64,000 bases of DNA. Origin: Lysobacter dokdonensis DS-58. Lineage in GTDB: Bacteria; Pseudomonadota; Gammaproteobacteria; Xanthomonadales; Xanthomonadaceae. The stretch is taken from the NCBI RefSeq assembly GCF_000770795.1, contig NZ_JRKJ01000023.1:1-64000 (forward strand), in the 5' to 3' direction. The notes beneath the pieces were generated by a model. It was given only the letters and a program-made list of their open reading frames with translations, did no database searches and was not told the DNA's origin. This document shows positions 55,406 to 63,188 of the stretch, piece after piece; the first letter of the stretch is position 1, and the number at the start of each line of letters is the position of its first letter. The position numbers and the translations under genes are program-made.

Positions 55406-57360
55406 CCTGCGCGTCCTCCGCTGGCATCCGCCACTCTTCGCGTCGAACGAATGTTCACCCAGAAGCCGATCGCTGCCGCGATTGCCACGGCCGCCTGGGC
55501 GGCCAGCGATTGCAACGAGGGATACACACCCAGCCAGTCAATGCGCGGCGCAGGCACCAGCGCTTGCGCCACCCACCCGGCTTCCTGCAGGGCAGCGATG
55601 CCCTTGCCCACCAAAACCACGGCCAGGATGGCGATCAGGAGCGAACTGATCGAGAAGAACTGGCTGATGGGGAGGCGACGACTGATGCGCAACATCCAGA
55701 ACGCAACCGCACCAAGTACGACGGTGCCCGCGACCAATCCGCCGATGATGGCGCCGCCATTGTGGTCACTCCACATGGCGATGAAGAACAAGATCGTTTC
55801 GAACACTTCGCGATAAACGGCGATGAATGCCAGCGAGAAGAGGAAGATGGCCGAGCGCCGCGTCAGTGCCGCCGACATCTTCGCGTGCAGGTAATGCTGC
55901 CACCGTCCGGCCAGGCTCTTCTGATGCATCCAGATGCCAACGCTGAGCAGCACGGCCGCAGCGAACAATGCCGAAAGCCCCTCGGTCACCTCGCGATTAG
56001 CGCCGCTGACCCCAACGAGATAGGTGGCCACCGCCCACGTGACAACGCCAGCCAGCAACGCGCCAATCCAGCCGGCGTGCACGTAAGGCAGGACGTCGCG
56101 GCGTTCGGCTTTGCGCAAGAATGCGATCATGCCGATGACGATCAGCAACGCTTCCAGGCCTTCGCGAAGAAGAATGGTGAAGCTGCCAAGGAAGGCGGTG
56201 GTCGCGTCGGTACGACTTTCCTGTAGCGTGGTAGCCGCGCGATCGAAGAGCGTGACGATGCGCCCCGCCTGCGCCGTGACTTCTGCGGCGGGTACGGCCT
56301 CTGCGATTTGCGCGCGAAACTGGCCCATCGCCGTTTCGATCTCACGCATGAGCGGGCGGTTGCGCGCGGCCAACATCGGCTCGACCGGCTCGACGCCGTC
56401 CAGGTATGCCGACAACGCCAGCGCCTTGGCCTGTGCCTGATCACCGGCGCGGTAGGCCTGCAGGGCCGCGTCCAGCTGTTGGCGCGCAATTGAGAAGGTC
56501 GCCGCAGCCTCCCGCTTTCTGGCTTCCACGGACTCAGGGTGAGCGCGCAGATACGCGGTGATCGCTTGCGCTTGATCCGCCTGGAGGGATTTCGCGAGGT
56601 CCTGTTCGCTGGCGCGCGAGAGCGCTTCCAGTGAGGGCACGACGGTGTGCACCGCAGGATCGTCGCGCCACAAGGCTTCGCCCCGCGCCCTCGCCTCGGG
56701 TCCGTAGGCGAATCCACCGACGTAAAACGCCAGCGCCCAGCGGTCGGCTTCGGATAGTTGGCTGAAGCTCGCCATCGCGGTCCCCGGCAAGCCTTGCGTG
56801 ATCACCTGGTACAGCGCGAGCGGACTGCGTTGTGCGGCGCGCTGCGCATCGGCAAATGCGATCGGCGGCGGCGAAAGGCTGGCGGCGGCCGGTCCATCGC
56901 CATGTCCCGATGCGCCGTGGCACGCAGCGCACTGCTGCGCATACAGGTGCGCTGCCGCGCCTACGCGCGGTGGCGCCTTGGGCTGGGCCTCGATCCCATA
57001 GGCCGTCAGTAACTGGTCTGCCAAAGCATGGGCGGCCTTGCCGACGCGCTCCGGCGAATCGCGGCGAGCGATACGCGCCTTCAGCTCGTCAGCCGCGGTC
57101 AGCAGCCCGGCCTGTTGCGGCTGTGCGGGCAGGCCCTGCAGCTTGTCGCGCACGCTGGCGGCAAACTCCTGCATCTCCGCGTACTCGCCAGGCTCCACGA
57201 CCTCGCCGTCTCGCACCGCGCCGGGATAGTCCACGGCGATGTAGTCCAGCAACTGCCAAGCTTGGCGCGCATCGGCCAGCGGATCCGCCGCCCAGCTCAT
57301 CCCTATCCCGCCCCACATGAGTAGGGCTCCCACGACACATCGCATCCAGCAGGAACGCAT
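55402..57360 (-). CDS. pbrT: Cytochrome c-FTR1 fusion permease (PbrT-like)
   Basis: 652 residues, ATG 57360. N-terminal signal, a c-type haem motif CAACH (~144-148), a helical domain (~230-365) and the FTR1 iron-permease region with both REGxE-type motifs: REGLE (~399) and REVFE (~517). Same layout as PbrT of Cupriavidus, which imports Pb2+ for intracellular sequestration. Iron or Pb specificity cannot be told from the sequence. Transcribed from a MerR-type operator in the divergent region. Confidence 0.85.
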   Translation of the reverse strand: MRSCWMRCVVGALLMWGGIGMSWAADPLADARQAWQLLDYIAVDYPGAVRDGEVVEPGEYAEMQEFAASVRDKLQGLPAQPQQAGLLTAADELKARIARRDSPERVGKAAHALADQLLTAYGIEAQPKAPPRVGAAAHLYAQQCAACHGASGHGDGPAAASLSPPPIAFADAQRAAQRSPLALYQVITQGLPGTAMASFSQLSEADRWALAFYVGGFAYGPEARARGEALWRDDPAVHTVVPSLEALSRASEQDLAKSLQADQAQAITAYLRAHPESVEARKREAAATFSIARQQLDAALQAYRAGDQAQAKALALSAYLDGVEPVEPMLAARNRPLMREIETAMGQFRAQIAEAVPAAEVTAQAGRIVTLFDRAATTLQESRTDATTAFLGSFTILLREGLEALLIVIGMIAFLRKAERRDVLPYVHAGWIGALLAGVVTWAVATYLVGVSGANREVTEGLSALFAAAVLLSVGIWMHQKSLAGRWQHYLHAKMSAALTRRSAIFLFSLAFIAVYREVFETILFFIAMWSDHNGGAIIGGLVAGTVVLGAVAFWMLRISRRLPISQFFSISSLLIAILAVVLVGKGIAALQEAGWVAQALVPAPRIDWLGVYPSLQSLAAQAAVAIAAAIGFWVNIRSTRRVADASGGRAG

Positions 57361-57427
57361 CGATCGCACAGGCAGGGTCCGGGGAAAAGGCGCGCAGGGG
57401 CGCGGGGGGTCTTGACCAACTCGTCCC

Positions 57428-57458
57428 AGTGTAAACTCCGTAGCAGCTACAGAGTCAA
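57428..57458 (-). promoter_or_regulatory. MerR-family operator/promoter for the FTR1-CDF-czc train
   Basis: On the minus strand, TTGACT (57458-57453), a 19-base spacer, then TACACT (57433-57428). The spacer contains the imperfect dyad ACTCTGTAG CTG CTACGGAGT, the layout of MerR/PbrR-regulated promoters whose long 19-bp spacing is corrected by metal-bound MerR-type protein. It lies 6 bases from the regulator gene start. Confidence 0.88.
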
Positions 57459-57463
57459 GCGAG

Positions 57464-57874
57464 ATGCGAATGAAAATCAGTGAGGCGGCGTCGGCTAGCG
57501 GGTGTCACTTGGAAACCATCCGCTACTACGAACGGATCGGCTTGATGCCCCGCCCCGGGCGCACCGGCAGTGGTTACCGCGCCTATGCGCCAGAGGAAGT
57601 TGAACGGCTGCGCTTCATCGCCCGCGGCCGGGATCTGGGCTTCACCCTCGAAGAAATCCGCAGCCTCCTCCGGCTGGCCCAAGATCCGGCGCTGTCCTGT
57701 GCCGAGGTCGACCAATTGGCGCGGCAGCATCTCAACGACATCCAGGCTCGGATTGCCGACCTTCAACGCATGGCCGTGGAGTTGGAACGCACAATCGGCC
57801 GCTGCCGCGGGGGAGAGCGCGGCGCGTGCACGATCCTGGAGACCTTGCGGCAGCCCGTTGCGGCAGCGTCATGA
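57464..57874 (+). CDS. PbrR/CadR/ZntR-like MerR-family metal regulator
   Basis: 136 residues. Winged HTH (YYERIGLMPRPGRTGSGYR), dimerisation helix, and three conserved ligand cysteines: SCAEVDQLARQHL and CRGGERGACTILETL. No C-terminal His tail as in CadR; the pattern fits PbrR/ZntR. Autoregulates and controls the divergent FTR1 train. Its TGA overlaps the nadE ATG. Confidence 0.9.
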   Translation: MRMKISEAASASGCHLETIRYYERIGLMPRPGRTGSGYRAYAPEEVERLRFIARGRDLGFTLEEIRSLLRLAQDPALSCAEVDQLARQHLNDIQARIADLQRMAVELERTIGRCRGGERGACTILETLRQPVAAAS

Positions 57875-59502
57875 GCCTGCAGCTGGCCCTGGCGCAATTC
57901 GATTTTGGAGTTGGAGATCTTGGCGGGAACACCGACAGGATCATTACCCTCATCGCCGAGGCCCGGGACCGATACCGCGCCGACTTGGTGCTATTTCCGG
58001 AACTGGCGATCAGCGGATATCCGCCTGAAGACCTGTTGTTGCGCCCGCGCTTCCTGGCTGACTGTGAGCAGGCATTGCAGCGGATCGCCGAGAACACGTT
58101 TGGCATTGTGGCCGTAGTGGGTTGGCCGCAAGCCGCGGGGGCCGTGGTGTACAACGCCGCCAGCGTGTTGCGCAACGGCGGCGTCGCCACGACGTATCGC
58201 AAGCGCGACTTGCCCAACTACGCCGTGTTCGACGAACGCCGATATTTCGCCGTCGATCCCGATGCGGGCGCGTGCGTGTTTGAGGTCAAAGGCGTCCAGA
58301 TCGGACTCCTGATTTGTCAGGACCTCTGGGGCATCGAACCAATTGCGGAAACTGCGGCCGCAGGCGCACAACTGGTGCTGGTTCCCAATGCGTCGCCCTT
58401 CGAGCGTGACAAGCATGCCGAGCGCGATGCACTGCTCGCCGAGCGCACGCGCGACCACCATGTTGCCATCGCCTATGTCAATGTGGTCGGCGGCCAGGAC
58501 GGCCTCCTCTTTGACGGGGCTTCGCTGCTGGCCGACGGCGACGGCCACGTGCATCCGGCGGCGGTGGCCTTCGAGTCGCACTGGCTCATTGCCGACTTTG
58601 GCAAGAATTCAAAACAGTTCACGCCCACCTCGTGGCCGGTCGACACCGATGAGAGCCGCGATGGGTTGGCGTGGCGCGCCGTGGTACGCGGCACGCGCGA
58701 CTATTGCCGCAAAAATGGCTTTAACCGCGTCTGGGTCGGGTTGTCCGGCGGACTGGACTCCGCGGTCGTGCTTGCGATCGCAGTGGACGCATTAGGCGCA
58801 GAGAACGTCCGCGCGGCGCGCATGCCCTCGCAGTACACAGCCTCGCTGTCGAATGATCTGGCGGAGGAGCAGTGTCGGGCACTCGGTGTGGACGTGCACA
58901 CCTTGGCTATCGAATCGCCGTTTCAGGGGTTCCTCGCAGCGCTTGGCCCACTGTTCGCCGGTCAGCAGATCGATACCACCGAAGAGAACATCCAAGCGCG
59001 TGTGCGTGGGGCGCTACTGATGTCCCTATCCAACAAACTGGGTGGCTTGTTGCTGACTACGGGCAACAAAAGCGAATACGCGGTGGGTTACACGACCATC
59101 TATGGCGACATGTGCGGTGGCTACGCGCCGCTTAAGGACCTCTACAAGTCCGAGGTCTACGCCCTCGCACGCTGGCGCAACACCGTGGCCGGCGCGCCAG
59201 TCATTCCATCCGGTGCCATCGAACGTCCCCCCTCTGCGGAGCTTCGCCAGAACCAACGAGACCAGGAGACCTTGCCGCCGTACGATGTGTTGGATGCAAT
59301 CCTGTTCCGACACGTCGACCAAGAACAGTCGCGGGATGAAATCGTGCAGGCCGGATTCGATCCATCGATCGTCGAGCGGGTGCTGGACCTGGTACGCGCG
59401 AGTGAATGGAAACGCCAGCAGGCAGCGCCCGGCCCTAAGATTTCCCGCCGCGCGTTGGGTCGCGAGAGACGGTATCCGATCAGTAACGGATACCGCAGCT
59501 AG
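57871..59502 (+). CDS. nadE: Glutamine-dependent NAD+ synthetase
   Basis: 543 residues in two domains: an N-terminal nitrilase-like glutaminase (~1-260; catalytic Glu in LFPELAISGYPPEDLL, Lys in YRKRDLPNY, Cys in LICQDLWG) and a C-terminal synthetase with the PP-loop GLSGGLDSAV (~291). Makes NAD+ from NaAD, ATP and Gln. ATGA overlap with the regulator gene means it is part of the metal-responsive transcript. The host should have its own nadE, so this may be a second copy. Confidence 0.93.
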   Translation: MSLQLALAQFDFGVGDLGGNTDRIITLIAEARDRYRADLVLFPELAISGYPPEDLLLRPRFLADCEQALQRIAENTFGIVAVVGWPQAAGAVVYNAASVLRNGGVATTYRKRDLPNYAVFDERRYFAVDPDAGACVFEVKGVQIGLLICQDLWGIEPIAETAAAGAQLVLVPNASPFERDKHAERDALLAERTRDHHVAIAYVNVVGGQDGLLFDGASLLADGDGHVHPAAVAFESHWLIADFGKNSKQFTPTSWPVDTDESRDGLAWRAVVRGTRDYCRKNGFNRVWVGLSGGLDSAVVLAIAVDALGAENVRAARMPSQYTASLSNDLAEEQCRALGVDVHTLAIESPFQGFLAALGPLFAGQQIDTTEENIQARVRGALLMSLSNKLGGLLLTTGNKSEYAVGYTTIYGDMCGGYAPLKDLYKSEVYALARWRNTVAGAPVIPSGAIERPPSAELRQNQRDQETLPPYDVLDAILFRHVDQEQSRDEIVQAGFDPSIVERVLDLVRASEWKRQQAAPGPKISRRALGRERRYPISNGYRS

Positions 59503-59591
59503 TCTTACCGGTACACCAGTGCGGAAACAAGAACCTCGCGCAGTTTAGGAGAACGGTCGCGTGCCTGGCGGCGCGACCGACATCGGCCTAC

Positions 59592-59948
59592 CTAGCCGGA
59601 GGCCATTGACGCGCAGCTCTGAGCGCACCGGCGACAGGTCTCCGCGCATCGCTGCATTTCCGGATCGTCGCCGAATCCCTCGCACGCGACCGCGCATTGA
59701 CGGCAAATCTCCGCGCATGCACCGCAGGTCACGCTATGAATCTCTGCGCCTCGCAACATGGCGTCGGCGCTGGTCGCGCAAATATCAGCGCATGTCGCCA
59801 GCAACGCGACATGCGCGGGTGCAGCGTGTTTGCCACCCATACTCAGACAGTGATTGATGGTTTCCAGGCACGTGGCATGACATTCGGTACAGCTCTCGAT
59901 GCAATCATTCATTTCATGCGATCGGTGGGCAGCGGAATGGTGCGTCAT
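59592..59948 (-). CDS. Csp-type four-helix-bundle copper-storage protein
   Basis: 118 residues with 16 cysteines and many His in C-x3-C helical spacing (CIESCTECHATC, CGACAEICRQC). That is the DUF326/Csp family in which Cys lines the bundle core and holds many Cu(I) ions. No signal peptide, so it is cytosolic like Csp3. Adjacent to mercury and copper genes. Confidence 0.9.
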   Translation of the reverse strand: MTHHSAAHRSHEMNDCIESCTECHATCLETINHCLSMGGKHAAPAHVALLATCADICATSADAMLRGAEIHSVTCGACAEICRQCAVACEGFGDDPEMQRCAETCRRCAQSCASMASG

Positions 59949-60080
59949 GCGGGGCCTCCAGCGAGATCGGGCAGATGGATGTGGCTGTCTGTTACCACCG
60001 CACTCAGGATGGCCTCGGTGCCGTTAAGACGATGCGGTGAGACGGGAACCGAGGGCCGCGAGCTCGGCCGGCCGCGCAAC

Positions 60081-60536
60081 TCATCTGCGTGCGATGCGCG
60101 TTCGCTGCCTGTTATCCGATGCTCGGTTCGCTTCACTTGAACTGTCAGCACACCGCAGCGACGCGAGTGTCGGACAGCACGCGTCAGCGGGAGTGCGACC
60201 GCACTCTGCAACCAACGCCACGAGATCCCGCTCCAGCTGCGAAAGTTCGGCGAGTCGCCGGCGCACGTCCGCAAGCTTTTGCTCAGTCAGCTGCCGGGTC
60301 TGCTCGCAGGCACGTTTTCCCTTGACCGCCAGCAACCCCGCAATCTCGTCCAAGGTGAAACCCATCGCCTGGGCGTGTCGGATGAATTGAAGCCGGGTGA
60401 CCTCGGCAGGGCCGTAATGGCGCACGCCGCCCAGGGGTCGCGGCGGCTCGGGGAGCAGCCCGCGGCGCTGGTAGTAGCGCACCGTCTCGACGTTGACATC
60501 GGCGGAGGCGGCCAGCCGGCTGATGGTGAGGGTCAT
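60081..60536 (-). CDS. merR: MerR-type Hg(II) regulator
   Basis: 151 residues. HTH YYQRRGLLPEP; three ligand cysteines in RACEQTRQL and CGRTPADACCP, the MerR trigonal Hg site. A ~20-residue tail beyond the usual end is odd. Divergent from merT with the operator between them. Confidence 0.92.
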   Translation of the reverse strand: MTLTISRLAASADVNVETVRYYQRRGLLPEPPRPLGGVRHYGPAEVTRLQFIRHAQAMGFTLDEIAGLLAVKGKRACEQTRQLTEQKLADVRRRLAELSQLERDLVALVAECGRTPADACCPTLASLRCADSSSEANRASDNRQRTRIARR

Positions 60537-60540
60537 AAGC

Positions 60541-60571
60541 TTGACTCCGTACTTAGGTACGGACGCTAGTA
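60541..60571 (+). promoter_or_regulatory. mer operator/promoter
   Basis: TTGACT (60541-60546), 19-base spacer containing the dyad CCGTAC-TTAG-GTACGG, then CTAGTA (60566-60571). The spacer is almost the classic Tn21 mer operator. The merT start codon follows after seven bases. Confidence 0.9.
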
Positions 60572-60578
60572 TGCGCCG

Positions 60579-60935
60579 ATGTCTAGCAGTCCCACCAAAT
60601 CGCCCGTCGCCGGGATCCTCGGCGCGAGCCTCGCCGCCATCGGCGCTTCAATCTGCTGTGTGGTGCCTTTGGTCCTCGTCTTGCTCGGCATCAGCGGGGC
60701 ATGGATCGCCAACCTGACGGCGCTGGACGCTTGGCGCCCCTGGTTCAGCGCAGCCACGCTGGCATGCTTGGGCTGGGCCTTTTGGAGTGTTTACGGGTCA
60801 TCCGCACGCTGCCGAGCAGACGGTAGTTGCATTGATCCATCCGTGCTGCGTCGGCGTCGCAGATGGCTATGGATCGCGACCTTCGTGATCGCGCTACTGC
60901 TGCTCTTTCCGTATTACGTGCCTTGGCTTTTGTAG
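60579..60935 (+). CDS. merT: Mercuric ion transporter
   Basis: 118 residues with about three helices. CC pair in GASICCVVPLV in the first helix and a second pair of Cys (CRADGSC) in the cytoplasmic loop, as in MerT. Receives Hg2+ from MerP and moves it to the cytoplasm. Begins eight bases downstream of the -10 box. Confidence 0.9.
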   Translation: MSSSPTKSPVAGILGASLAAIGASICCVVPLVLVLLGISGAWIANLTALDAWRPWFSAATLACLGWAFWSVYGSSARCRADGSCIDPSVLRRRRRWLWIATFVIALLLLFPYYVPWLL

Positions 60936-60945
60936 GAGACGAACG

Positions 60946-61230
60946 ATGCGCAAGTGGATGATTGGTCTGATGATGGTATGGACGGGCATTGCCTTTGCGG
61001 CCACGCCAAAGAAGACCGTGCTGGACGTGGAGAACATGACCTGTCCGGCCTGCAGCATCACCATCGAGAAGGCCCTCGATAACGTGCCTGGTGTGACCGC
61101 GACTCAGGTCGACACAGAGAGGGCGACCGTAACCGTGAGCTTCGATGCCGAACGCACCACGGTGTCTGCCATTGCGCGTGCGGTGACCGACGCGGGATTT
61201 CCGGCCAACGCGAGGACGAACGGTGGTTGA
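60946..61230 (+). CDS. merP: Periplasmic mercury-binding protein
   Basis: 94 residues: signal peptide (IAFAAT), then an HMA domain with MTCPAC as the Hg(II) ligand pair. Passes Hg2+ to MerT. Ends overlapping the next small gene by eight bases. Confidence 0.92.
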   Translation: MRKWMIGLMMVWTGIAFAATPKKTVLDVENMTCPACSITIEKALDNVPGVTATQVDTERATVTVSFDAERTTVSAIARAVTDAGFPANARTNGG

Positions 61231-61435
61231 GCTGCAACTGCAAAGCGCCCTGACGTGCCCGGAATGCGGGCATCAGGCAACGGAGACCATGCCGACCACT
61301 GCCTGCCAGTTCTTCTACGACTGTCGCGGCTGTGGCACGGTGTTGCGTCCGAAGGCGGGCGACTGCTGCGTGTTCTGTTCTTACGGCACGGCGCCTTGCC
61401 CACCCATCCAACAACGCGCGCCTTGCTGCGGATAG
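61223..61435 (+). CDS. GDCCVxC-domain protein
   Basis: 70 residues, GTG start in the merP tail. It has three Cys-pair motifs: CPECG, CRGCG and GDCCVFC, then CPPIQQRAPCC. The family carries Cys or selenocysteine in GDCCVxC; here all positions are Cys codons. Found in mercury operons, where it may bind Hg. No merA follows. Confidence 0.85.
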   Translation: MVELQLQSALTCPECGHQATETMPTTACQFFYDCRGCGTVLRPKAGDCCVFCSYGTAPCPPIQQRAPCCG

Positions 61436-61595
61436 CGGTATCGCGCGACACCGTGGGTCGGCACGAATCATTTCCACTAGCACCGCACATAACTGGCGAT
61501 TACGCGAAATTCTTGCGATGTCCGCTCCCCGCGAGCAGCGGTCGGTGAGCTAGTCGCGTAAAACCTCGCGAGATCCGTCCGGGGAGTGAGGGATC

Positions 61596-61868
61596 TCAGT
61601 CCTCACAGGAATCGCCCACGTCAGAAACCCGAGACTCGTAATCGTCCTGCGCCGACCTCACGCGGCGGAACTCCGAGCTGCAATCGTCAGAGTAATCTTC
61701 CGCATCCGCGCATTGCTGGAGACGTCGAGCAGCATATGAGAGCTCGCTTGCTGCAGTTTCGGCGTCATCCCGTGCGGAACGACATAGGGCGGGATCGCTG
61801 TAGTACTGCGCAACGGCTACGGATGAAACGCAAAGACCGACGGCGACTATGATTGACTTGATCGTCAT
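61596..61868 (-). CDS. Small secreted protein, unknown
   Basis: 90 residues (MTIKSIIVAVGLCVSSVAVA signal; mature YYSDPALCRSARDDAETAAS ...). Acidic, with four Cys. Start 61868 has GGGGAAG upstream. Not recognised. Downstream end of a set of minus-strand small genes. Confidence 0.65.
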   Translation of the reverse strand: MTIKSIIVAVGLCVSSVAVAQYYSDPALCRSARDDAETAASELSYAARRLQQCADAEDYSDDCSSEFRRVRSAQDDYESRVSDVGDSCED

Positions 61869-61893
61869 GTACTTCCCCACTTAGATGACGTAG

Positions 61894-62295
61894 TTACGGT
61901 CCTGGATCATATTCCGCTTGCAATTCTTTTCGCCGCGACTCAACCATATCCTCGATTGCTTGGTTACATCCGCGTTGAAAATCTGTGGAATCGTGGTCGC
62001 AGGCGGCGGATTCGAGCAGCTCTCGCTCGAACGCCCAGGTATATCCACGAGTTTCTTCTGCACACGAGTCCGTGCACCTGAGTTGGTGGAAGAAGCGAAC
62101 TCCTGTAGTCGAAACAATGGGCCGATCCTGCTCGGTCGATAGAGCGATCGCTTGCTCGTCCGTGCAGACTTGAGTTGCGGCGCACTTTCGAATATCGACA
62201 AGAGGCTGTTCTCTTGCCGACGGTCCGCAGCCTGACATTGCAATCGCGACAGCAAGAGCTACAAAGCAAAGGTTCAAGGTGGGCTGAAGCGTCAT
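61894..62295 (-). CDS. Small Cys-rich lipoprotein, unknown
   Basis: 133 residues: signal with lipobox (MSGC), then seven or so Cys (KCAATQVC, RCTDSC, ACDHD, GCNQ) likely disulfide-linked. Ends in a charged helix (VESRRKELQAEYD). Precedes the 61596 gene by 25 bases, so they are likely cotranscribed. Confidence 0.65.
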   Translation of the reverse strand: MTLQPTLNLCFVALAVAIAMSGCGPSAREQPLVDIRKCAATQVCTDEQAIALSTEQDRPIVSTTGVRFFHQLRCTDSCAEETRGYTWAFERELLESAACDHDSTDFQRGCNQAIEDMVESRRKELQAEYDPGP

Positions 62296-62344
62296 GGCGC
62301 GCTCGCGATCAACGGGCAGATGAAACGGCGACTTGGTGATTAAT

Positions 62345-62752
62345 TTATCGCTTCACCCGAATCCTTCCTTTTTCATCCTCGACGCCATATTTTCCCGGTC
62401 CGATTGCAACCATGCGGCCGTCGCGCCCTTGCAGTCCGTGGGCTCCTTTTGGAATTGCCACCATGCGACCGTCCCGCCCTTGAAGGCCATGCCCTCCCGC
62501 TGGAATCGCAGCCATGCGGCCATCCTTGCCTTCTAGTCCGTGGCCACCCTTCGGAGTTGCCACCATTCGCCCGTCCCTGCCCTGCAGACCATGGCCACCT
62601 GCACGAATCGCGACCATCCGCCCATCTCGGCCTTCGAGACCGTGCCCGCCCTTCGGAATGGCCACCATTCGGCCATCACGCCCTTGCAACCCGTGACCTC
62701 CGGCGGGAATCGTCACCGAGACGCCGTCTCGCCCCGTGAGCTTGTGCGGCAT
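62345..62752 (-). CDS. 17-residue tandem-repeat protein
   Basis: 135 residues almost wholly made of seven copies (residues 7-125) of a 17-residue unit, consensus GRDGRMVAIPxGGHGLQ, and a tail EKGRIRVKR. Units alternate IPAGGHGLQ and IPKGGHGLE, giving a 34-residue super-repeat. Start ATG 62752 has GGAG six bases upstream; 62758 is an alternative. Predicted to form a regular beta structure; no family recognised. Confidence 0.75.
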   Translation of the reverse strand: MPHKLTGRDGVSVTIPAGGHGLQGRDGRMVAIPKGGHGLEGRDGRMVAIRAGGHGLQGRDGRMVATPKGGHGLEGKDGRMAAIPAGGHGLQGRDGRMVAIPKGAHGLQGRDGRMVAIGPGKYGVEDEKGRIRVKR

Positions 62753-62891
62753 GTACATCTCCGTTGACTACGAGTAATGGACAGCATGTGCGCCGCATGT
62801 TCGAAATGAGTTGCGACGCTGGGCGCCGCTCTCCCGCGAAGAATTCCTGCGGTGGAGGCATGGCGCGTCGAACAACGCACGCCTAAAGGAG

Positions 62892-63170
62892 CTAAGGACA
62901 CTCAGGCAAGCTCAATAGATTATTCGGCTCGTCGCCATCGTTCTCGGTCTTCAAATACTTACGGCCATTTCGGGTCGCTACGATCACCCAAACGCTGTCA
63001 CCGCGCACTGAAACGTAGAAGCGCCAGCGTCCTGATTCGATGTGCTCGATTGCATCTTCTTGTGAGATTTTCCAAGGACCGTTACCCACGCCTCCGACAT
63101 GCGTAATGCGCTCGTGAGCGCTCTGTCGATCCCGCTTGTTGATGCATTGGATTTGAGCAACGTCCGCCAT
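62892..63170 (-). CDS. DUF3892-like protein
   Basis: 92 residues. [34 protein letters not shown], and the C-terminal [20 protein letters not shown] match the DUF3892 pattern. Function unknown. ATG 63170 has GGGG seven bases upstream. Confidence 0.8.
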   Translation of the reverse strand: MADVAQIQCINKRDRQSAHERITHVGGVGNGPWKISQEDAIEHIESGRWRFYVSVRGDSVWVIVATRNGRKYLKTENDGDEPNNLLSLPECP

Positions 63171-63188
63171 GTGCATACCCCGTGCCAA

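Noticed and set aside
59470-59495. 9-bp hairpin in the nadE 3' end (CGGTATCCG/CGGATACCG)
   Set aside because: It lacks a T-run and lies inside the coding sequence, so a terminator is not supported.
59949-60080. Minus-strand open frame between the Csp-type gene and merR
   Set aside because: No ribosome site, no coding bias and no family; it overlaps the merR 3' end in another frame.
61223-61435. Selenocysteine in the GDCCVxC protein
   Set aside because: All key codons are TGC or TGT; there is no in-frame TGA before the normal stop.
62400-62752. CRISPR-like array from regular 51-base periodicity
   Set aside because: Repeats are continuous without unique spacers and keep an open reading frame with conservative amino-acid changes, so it is a protein repeat.
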